Source: Rheinheimera pacifica (GTDB taxonomy: Bacteria; Pseudomonadota; Gammaproteobacteria; Enterobacterales; Alteromonadaceae). Taken from it: a DNA stretch of 64,000 nucleotides. Below, one piece after another: positions 58,500 through 64,000 of the stretch. The notes under the pieces are model-generated. The model worked only from the letters and a program-made list of their open reading frames with translations. It was not told where the DNA came from and searched no databases. Within the stretch, counting starts at the first letter, position 1; each line of letters opens with the position of its first letter. A program made the position numbers and the translations under genes. The DNA lies in NCBI RefSeq assembly GCF_900108485.1, contig NZ_FNXF01000004.1:124001-188000 (forward strand), written 5' to 3'.

Positions 58500-58853
58500 A
58501 TGAATACGTCAGTAAAACCGGTTATTGCGTTGGGCTTAATCTGTGTATTGGCCGCTGGCCTGGCGGGTTGCGAAAAAAATGTTATTAATGAAAAAACCGG
58601 CGTGCCGGAAAACAATGTGGTAGTTAAAGAAGGCCTGGCGGACGATGCCAATGTGTCCAGTGCGGTAATGGCGGCGCTGCAGCGTGAAGAGCAGCTTAAG
58701 CCATTTAACTTTCATATTGAAACCCGTAAAGGCGATGTGACGCTGGTGGGTGAAGTAAATACGCCAGAGCAACGTATGCTGGCCGAGCAGATCACGTTAG
58801 CCACGGCGGGCGCGCATACGGTGCAAAATAAAATAAGTGTAAAAAATAACTAG
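58500..58853 (+). CDS. BON-domain lipoprotein
   Basis: 117 aa with lipobox LAGC (about residues 21-24) and a single BON domain (about 50-115; DANVSSAVMAALQREEQLKPFNFHIETRKGDVTLVGEV in part). BON domains bind phospholipid or the envelope and appear in OsmY-like proteins, so an envelope stress role is plausible. An AAGGAG ribosome site precedes the ATG. Confidence 0.85.
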   Translation: MNTSVKPVIALGLICVLAAGLAGCEKNVINEKTGVPENNVVVKEGLADDANVSSAVMAALQREEQLKPFNFHIETRKGDVTLVGEVNTPEQRMLAEQITLATAGAHTVQNKISVKNN

Positions 58854-58962
58854 CCTGATAGCCGTGTTTCTGGCTGATGTGGTGGTGTTTTAAGCGTGAA
58901 TTTATTTTTGCCGCTTTTGTTTAGCGCTGTTTTTCTATAGGTTAGCCTTACTTAGCAGAGTA

Positions 58963-61314
58963 ATGGAATTAACACCTATGAAATTAAGCGGTTATTGCAA
59001 TGCCATATGCAGTATCACCATGCTGTTCGGCAGTATTACGCTGCTGCCGGGCATTGCTCAGGCACAGAACGTTAGCCCTGCACAGATTGAGCGTTCGCTG
59101 TCGCTGCGCGATAACTGGATTAACCTTACCCGCAATCTGATGCTGGAACCGCAATGGGCCGCCACTGGCCACAGCTTTCACTACAAGTTAAGCGTGGAAG
59201 GCGGTTTTATGTTCTACCGCGATACGGTAACGGCGGCAAAACCTGAAGCTGCTTTTGATCATCAGCTAATAAGCCAAGCATTAACTGCTGCTACAGGGCA
59301 GCCGTTTAATGCGCTGCAACTGCCGTTTGATAGTTTCCGCTACAGCGATAATGGCCAGCAGATCCAGTTTTATTATGATGACCAAAGTTGGCAGTGTGCG
59401 CTTAACGGCACAGCATGTGAAAGCTTAACCCGGCAAAATCAGCCTAAAGCCTTTGGTGTGGTAAGAGATTTACGCACGCCAGCGCACAATCCGGCACGTA
59501 AATCGCCCGATGCAGCTTATCAGGCGCAGGTAATAGCGCATAATCTGGTGGTTACGGCAGCAGATGGCACGGTTAAGTACCAAAGCCAGGACGGCACTGC
59601 AGCGCAGTTTTACGATGCTGAATCTATCCGCTGGGCGCCCGATAGCTCGGCTTTGTTGGTAATGAAAGTAAAACCCGGTACCGCACGCTTTGTTAGCCGT
59701 GTTTTATCATCGCCGCAAGATCAGCTGGAACCCAAAACCCTGACTCAGCTTTACCCCAAACCCGGTGATGCAGTAGACATTGACCAGCCGGTACTGCTAC
59801 AGCTAAAAACCGCGAAGGCAACCCAGATAGACAACCAGCTGTTCAGCCAGCCTTATATGCTGGACAACGTGCAATGGCAGGCCGACAGCAGCCGTTTTAC
59901 CTTTCGTTATACCGAGCGCGGCCACCAGTTGGCGCGTATTATTGCCGTAGATGCCAAAACGGCGCAGCCGAAGGCACTACTGACAGAGCGCAGCAACACC
60001 TTTATTGATCAGTGGTCGGCATTTTATCAGCCGCTGCAAACGCCGGAGCAGGGTTTTATCTGGCTGTCAGAGCAGGACGGTTGGGCGCATTTGTACTGGT
60101 ATAACAAAGACGGCAAGTTAAACAACCAAATCACTAAAGGCGGCTGGCGTGTACGCGAGGTGCTGCATATCGATGAGCAGGCGCAGCAACTGTGGTTTGC
60201 TGCCAGTGGCATCAATGCCGGGCAGGATCCTTATTTTGTGCATTATTACCGGATTAACTTCGATGGCAGCGGCCTTACCGCTCTTACCAGCGCTAATGCT
60301 AATCATCAGCTGAGCTTTTCGGCTGACCGGCAATATTATATCGATCTGTATTCGCGGGTAGACTTACCCAACGTGGCGGAACTGCGCCGCGCCAGTGATG
60401 GCAAATTGCTGCGCACCCTGGCTAAAGCGGATATCAGCCGTTTAACCCAGGCCGGTTTTAAAACGCCACAGCCGTTTGTGGCGAAAGGGCGTGATGGTAA
60501 AACCGATATCTGGGGTTTAATCGTTACGCCGCAAAACTTTAACCCTAAGCTGCAATACCCGGTAATTGAAAATATTTACGCCGGGCCGCACGACAGCTTT
60601 GTGCCCAAAAGCTTTTGGCCGTTTGGTTTTCATGCCGGCGGCGATAAAGTAATAGGTATGCAGGCGCTGGCCGATTTAGGCTTTGTGGTAGTACAAATTG
60701 ACGGTATGGGCACCAGCAACCGCTCTAAAGCCTTTCATGATGTGGCCTGGCAAAACCTGGCCGACTCCGGCTTTCCGGACCGGATTTTGTGGCATCAGGC
60801 CGCGGCTCAGCAATTCCCCTGGTACAATATGGCCGCAGGCGTGGGCATTTATGGGGCTTCGGCCGGTGGTCAGAGTACGGTAGCAGCGCTGCTGTTTCAT
60901 CCGGAGGTTTATACCACAGGTGTGGCGTATGCCGGTTGTTATGACAATCGTATGGATAAAATAAGCTGGAATGAACAGTGGATGGGCTACCCGGTAGGGC
61001 CGCATTATGCTGCCTCGTCGGTAACAGAACATGCAGCAAAGCTGCAGGGCCAACTGCTGATCATTAACGGCGAGCAGGACAGTAATGTTGATCCGGCCTC
61101 TACCATGCAACTGGTTAATGCACTCATTAACGCCGGCAAAGATTTTGATTTACTGCTGGTGCCGGGCGGAGAGCACAGTACCGGGCGCTCCAGCGGCCCA
61201 ATTCGTTATATACAGCGGCGCCAGTTTGATTTTTTTCTGCGTCATTTACAACAGCAGCCAACACCTGACTGGAATACTTTGGGTTCTGGCCAGGCTGCAA
61301 AAGCCGGGATTTAA
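58963..61314 (+). CDS. Dipeptidyl peptidase IV-type S9 peptidase, exported
   Basis: 783 aa from the first of two in-frame ATGs; MKLSGYC at 58978 may be the true start. A signal peptide ends near AQAQ. The propeller domain is followed by a hydrolase domain with Ser633 (GASAGGQ), Asp706 (GEQDSNVD) and His738 (GGEHSTG), counted from 58963. This triad and the length fit periplasmic DPP-IV-like enzymes that clip dipeptides, often X-Pro. It is two bases before cpdB, so they are co-transcribed. Confidence 0.9.
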   Translation: MELTPMKLSGYCNAICSITMLFGSITLLPGIAQAQNVSPAQIERSLSLRDNWINLTRNLMLEPQWAATGHSFHYKLSVEGGFMFYRDTVTAAKPEAAFDHQLISQALTAATGQPFNALQLPFDSFRYSDNGQQIQFYYDDQSWQCALNGTACESLTRQNQPKAFGVVRDLRTPAHNPARKSPDAAYQAQVIAHNLVVTAADGTVKYQSQDGTAAQFYDAESIRWAPDSSALLVMKVKPGTARFVSRVLSSPQDQLEPKTLTQLYPKPGDAVDIDQPVLLQLKTAKATQIDNQLFSQPYMLDNVQWQADSSRFTFRYTERGHQLARIIAVDAKTAQPKALLTERSNTFIDQWSAFYQPLQTPEQGFIWLSEQDGWAHLYWYNKDGKLNNQITKGGWRVREVLHIDEQAQQLWFAASGINAGQDPYFVHYYRINFDGSGLTALTSANANHQLSFSADRQYYIDLYSRVDLPNVAELRRASDGKLLRTLAKADISRLTQAGFKTPQPFVAKGRDGKTDIWGLIVTPQNFNPKLQYPVIENIYAGPHDSFVPKSFWPFGFHAGGDKVIGMQALADLGFVVVQIDGMGTSNRSKAFHDVAWQNLADSGFPDRILWHQAAAQQFPWYNMAAGVGIYGASAGGQSTVAALLFHPEVYTTGVAYAGCYDNRMDKISWNEQWMGYPVGPHYAASSVTEHAAKLQGQLLIINGEQDSNVDPASTMQLVNALINAGKDFDLLLVPGGEHSTGRSSGPIRYIQRRQFDFFLRHLQQQPTPDWNTLGSGQAAKAGI

Positions 61315-61316
61315 CT

Positions 61317-63359
61317 ATGTTTAAAGTGTCTTTCTCTTTATTAGGCCTGTCAGCAGCGGCACTGAGTGTGATGTCTTGTGCTGTTAGCACCCCACAACAA
61401 GCGGTGACGGTAAAACTGCGGGTGCTGGAAACCTCTGATCTGCACGCCAATGTTATGGACTATAACTACTACACCGCCGCCCAAGATCCCAGCATTGGCC
61501 TGGCGCGCACAGCTGGCCTGATAGCAGTCGCCCGGCAGGGGGCCGTTAACACCGTGCTGGTGGATAACGGCGATTTAATTCAGGGCAGCCCGATGGGCGA
61601 TTATGCTGCACACAAAGGCCTGGCTGACGGCGAAGTACACCCGGTGTATCAGGCCATGAATGTACTGCAATACGATGTGGGCAATATTGGCAACCACGAG
61701 TTTAATTACGGCCTGGATTTTCTGCAAAAAGCACTGGCCGGTGCCGCTTTTCCGTATATTAATGCCAATGTGTATTGTGCACAGCCGCAGTGCTGGAACG
61801 GCATAAAACAGGGCGAGCATTTATTTACACCTTACCTTATCAAAGACACTGTGGTAACAGATACCGCAGGTAATCAACACAGTATAAAAATTGGTTATAT
61901 TGGCTTTGTACCGCCGCAGATTATGCTGTGGGATAAACAACATTTAACCGGCAAAGTACGTGCGGCCGGTATTGTGGAAACGGCAATAAAACTGGTGCCG
62001 CAAATGAAAGCGCAGGGTGCCGATCTGGTTATTGCTATCCCGCACTCTGGTATTGGCTCCAGCGAAAACCCGGGTGATGCGAATGCGGAAAACGCAGTGT
62101 ATGCCATTACCCGGGTGCCGGATATTGATGCGGTGCTGTTTGGCCACAGCCATTCTGTTTTTCCGTCATCCCGTTACAGTGACTTGCCGGGGGCGGATAT
62201 TGAAAAAGGCCTGCTTAACGGCGTTGCCGCCGTAATGCCGGGGCGTTGGGGCGACAATATGGGCCAGGTAGATTTTACTCTTAGCCTGCAACATGGCAAA
62301 TGGCAGGTAACTGATGCCACTGCCAAAGCCATAGCGATTTATGACGGGGTGAAAAAAGCACCGCTGGTGGTGGCCGATAAACGTATTCACACCGCAGTGC
62401 AGCAGGCACACCAGGGCACAATTGACTTTATGCAGCGGCCTATAGGTGTGGCGTCGGCCGATATGTATAGCTTTCTGGCCCAGGTACAGGATGACCCTAC
62501 AGTGCAAATTGTAGCTAACGCCCAGATAGCCAAAGTTACTGCTATGCTACCGGCAGAGCTGCAGCATATGCCGGTGCTATCGGCAGCATCGCCGTTTAAA
62601 GCTGGCGGGCGGCGCAGCTCACCGACAGATGCGCAGCAGTACATTCAGGTGTCGGCCGGTACGTTAAGCTTTCGCAATGCTGCAGACTTATATCTTTACC
62701 CCAACACTGTGGTGGCGGTAAAACTCAGCGGTGCTGAATTAAAAGACTGGCTGGAATGCTCGGCCAACCAGTTTAACCGCATTGATGTGACCAGCAGTGC
62801 ACCACAACAGCTGATTAACTATGAACACCCGACCTACAATTTTGATGTAATCGATGGCGTAAACTATCAGATAGATGTGACCCAGCCAGCTAAATTTGGC
62901 CGCGACTGTGAGCTGCTAAACGCAACTGCCTCGCGTATTGTTAACCTGAGTTATACCGACAACAGCGGCAAAGTATTTAGCGGTAAAGCATTGGCCGAAA
63001 AGCAGTTTATAGTGGCAACCAATAATTACCGCGCTTTTGGTGGCCGTTTTGCCGGTACCGGCAGCGAGCATGTAGTAATGGAGTTGCCCGACAGCAACCG
63101 TGAAGCGCTGGTAAGTTATATCGGGCAGCAATCCGGCTACGATGCGGCCAGCGGGCAATACAGCGGCCAGGTAAACCCGGCGGCCGACAATAACTGGCGT
63201 TTGCTGCCTGTTGCCGGCAGCGCGGTGCTGGATATCCGCTTTAGCACGCAAGACAGCAAAACAGCAGAAGACTTTGTCCGCCGCTATAAGCAGTGGCCCA
63301 TGACCAAGCTGGGCACCGACGAGCTGGGGTTTGCCCAGTACCGTATTGAGCTGCAGTAG
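61317..63359 (+). CDS. cpdB: 2',3'-cyclic-nucleotide 2'-phosphodiesterase / 3'-nucleotidase
   Basis: Periplasmic nucleotide scavenging enzyme. The N-terminal metallophosphatase domain (about 30-380) has SDLHAN, DNGDLIQGSP, GNIGNHEFNYG and HSHSVFP metal motifs. The C-terminal 5'-nucleotidase-type substrate domain (about 390-660) follows. 680 aa against 647 in E. coli. The N-terminus has a Cys in VMSC that could be lipidated. It may work with the DPP gene in nutrient salvage. Confidence 0.93.
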   Translation: MFKVSFSLLGLSAAALSVMSCAVSTPQQAVTVKLRVLETSDLHANVMDYNYYTAAQDPSIGLARTAGLIAVARQGAVNTVLVDNGDLIQGSPMGDYAAHKGLADGEVHPVYQAMNVLQYDVGNIGNHEFNYGLDFLQKALAGAAFPYINANVYCAQPQCWNGIKQGEHLFTPYLIKDTVVTDTAGNQHSIKIGYIGFVPPQIMLWDKQHLTGKVRAAGIVETAIKLVPQMKAQGADLVIAIPHSGIGSSENPGDANAENAVYAITRVPDIDAVLFGHSHSVFPSSRYSDLPGADIEKGLLNGVAAVMPGRWGDNMGQVDFTLSLQHGKWQVTDATAKAIAIYDGVKKAPLVVADKRIHTAVQQAHQGTIDFMQRPIGVASADMYSFLAQVQDDPTVQIVANAQIAKVTAMLPAELQHMPVLSAASPFKAGGRRSSPTDAQQYIQVSAGTLSFRNAADLYLYPNTVVAVKLSGAELKDWLECSANQFNRIDVTSSAPQQLINYEHPTYNFDVIDGVNYQIDVTQPAKFGRDCELLNATASRIVNLSYTDNSGKVFSGKALAEKQFIVATNNYRAFGGRFAGTGSEHVVMELPDSNREALVSYIGQQSGYDAASGQYSGQVNPAADNNWRLLPVAGSAVLDIRFSTQDSKTAEDFVRRYKQWPMTKLGTDELGFAQYRIELQ

Positions 63360-63398
63360 ATACGACCAGAGCGCAATAGTAGAAAAGAGTGAAAGAGT

Positions 63399-63959
63399 AT
63401 GTTGAAAATTGCTGCAAGCAACAGGCTGAGTTTTACCCTGCTGTCTGAACAGGATGCCGGGTTGCTGTTTGAAGTAGATCAGGATCAGGAAGTTATGCGC
63501 TACCTCAACGGTGGCAAGCTTACAACAATGCAAACCATTGTTGATATATTTATACCGCGGATGATGCAGTACCGCAGCCCGGCGCAAGGCTATGGTATCT
63601 GGCAGGTGCGGCGGTTAGAAGATAACGCTTATATCGGCTGGGTATTAATACGGCCGATGGGTTTTAATACCGCCACGCCAAGCCGCGATGACGTTGAACT
63701 TGGCTGGCGTTTTAAGCGGCCATACTGGGGGCAGGGTTATGCCAGCGAAGCCGCCCGGGCTGTGGCCGATGCGGTGCTGGCAAACAATAGCAATGTCCGG
63801 TTTTTGTCGGCTATTGCCGTGCCGGATAACGCCGGCTCAATTGGCGTTATGCGTAAATTGGGTATGCAGTTTGTAAAACGCTATCTGCACCGCGATGCGC
63901 TGGGGGATGTAGATGCTGTGTTGTACCGCATGGATGTTCCTCAAGTTGAAACTCAATAA
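63399..63959 (+). CDS. GNAT family N-acetyltransferase
   Basis: 186 aa, of the RimJ/RimL-like GNAT type. ELGWRFKRPYWGQGYASEAARA (acetyl-CoA loop) and VPDNAGSIGVMRKLGM are clear. The N-terminus LTLL-SEQDAGLL leads in. The substrate is unknown. It is about 40 bases after cpdB, with a GAGAG/AAGAGTG ribosome site. Confidence 0.88.
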   Translation: MLKIAASNRLSFTLLSEQDAGLLFEVDQDQEVMRYLNGGKLTTMQTIVDIFIPRMMQYRSPAQGYGIWQVRRLEDNAYIGWVLIRPMGFNTATPSRDDVELGWRFKRPYWGQGYASEAARAVADAVLANNSNVRFLSAIAVPDNAGSIGVMRKLGMQFVKRYLHRDALGDVDAVLYRMDVPQVETQ

Positions 63960-64000
63960 ACTCTTGGCCTGGTTTGGTGCGCTAAGCTGTTTATTGGCTC
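63934..64000 (+). CDS. N-terminus of a possible exported protein (partial)
   Basis: An ORF open to the window edge starts at ATG 63934, overlapping the GNAT end in another frame: MFLKLKLNKLLAWFGALSCLLA. Two or three lysines followed by a hydrophobic core suggest a signal peptide. No strong ribosome site is seen, and translation may be coupled to the upstream gene. The rest is outside the window. Confidence 0.45.
   Translation, partial: MFLKLKLNKLLAWFGALSCLLA

Noticed and set aside
62916-63587. 223-aa ORF on the minus strand antisense to cpdB
   Set aside because: It lies entirely over cpdB and the start of the GNAT gene, both with clear motifs; composition matches a shadow frame.

Overview
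The window comes from a gammaproteobacterium chromosome, most likely an Alteromonadales/Chromatiaceae-type lineage such as Rheinheimera or Arsukibacterium. That placement is inferred from gene content: ZipA with an SMC-type (not MukB) condensin, YcgL/YcgN, the hisGDCBHAFIE order, 6S RNA beside the formyl-THF cyclo-ligase gene, and DUF2919/DUF3392. No 16S gene is present to prove it. The layout is dense and mostly housekeeping, and much of it keeps the gene order of E. coli and Vibrio.

Region by region. 1-1.7 kb: the start of an exported protein and a GAF-GGDEF diguanylate cyclase. 1.8-9.2 kb: a complete histidine operon (minus strand), preceded by a short leader peptide with three consecutive His codons and a 22-bp terminator stem, i.e. 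a classic attenuator. 9.4-12.4 kb: a small conserved ORF, yoaA helicase and tsaB. 12.4-17.2 kb: accessory genes, including a small Gln-rich protein, an SDR-DUF2878-chalcone-isomerase operon, a multi-hairpin intergenic element, an alkaline phosphatase and an exported methyltransferase-like protein. 17.3-20.2 kb: fadD and rnd. 20.3-23.8 kb: a DUF4397 lipoprotein and an S9 peptidase lying between rnd and the min operon. 23.9-28.3 kb: minCDE and the divergent ycgL, lytic transglycosylase, ycgM-like, ycgN group, then a short MscS-type channel. 29-36.4 kb: smc, zipA, ligA and two small membrane proteins. 36.4-38.0 kb: a receiver-TPR protein.

38.1-38.7 kb is the most unusual part of the window. Two identical tRNA-Val(UAC) genes share a strong promoter and are followed by four degenerate 82-98-bp repeats. 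Each repeat ends in the 3' end of the tRNA. The arrangement resembles the rtT repeats of the E. coli tyrT locus. The operon is divergent from gltX, as in E. coli (valU operon/gltX).

40.4-52.3 kb: a DUF481 outer-membrane protein, then a block syntenic with the E. coli serA-rpiA-fau-ssrS(6S)-ygfB-ubiH-ubiI-gcvTHP region, but without zapA and pepP. 52.4-55.4 kb: an accessory stretch with a higBA toxin-antitoxin pair whose operator palindrome lies exactly between -35 and -10, a lower-GC orphan membrane protein, a DUF2059 protein and a solute-binding-like protein. 55.6-64 kb: CreA, a cupin, DUF6172, a DEAD-box helicase, a BON lipoprotein, a DPP-IV-like peptidase, CpdB, a GNAT acetyltransferase and the start of another exported protein.

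I found no CRISPR array, prophage or intact insertion sequence. The strongest leads are the tRNA-Val 3'-end repeat array, the his leader/attenuator, two long-hairpin intergenic elements, the higBA promoter architecture and the small SDR-DUF2878-chalcone-isomerase operon.
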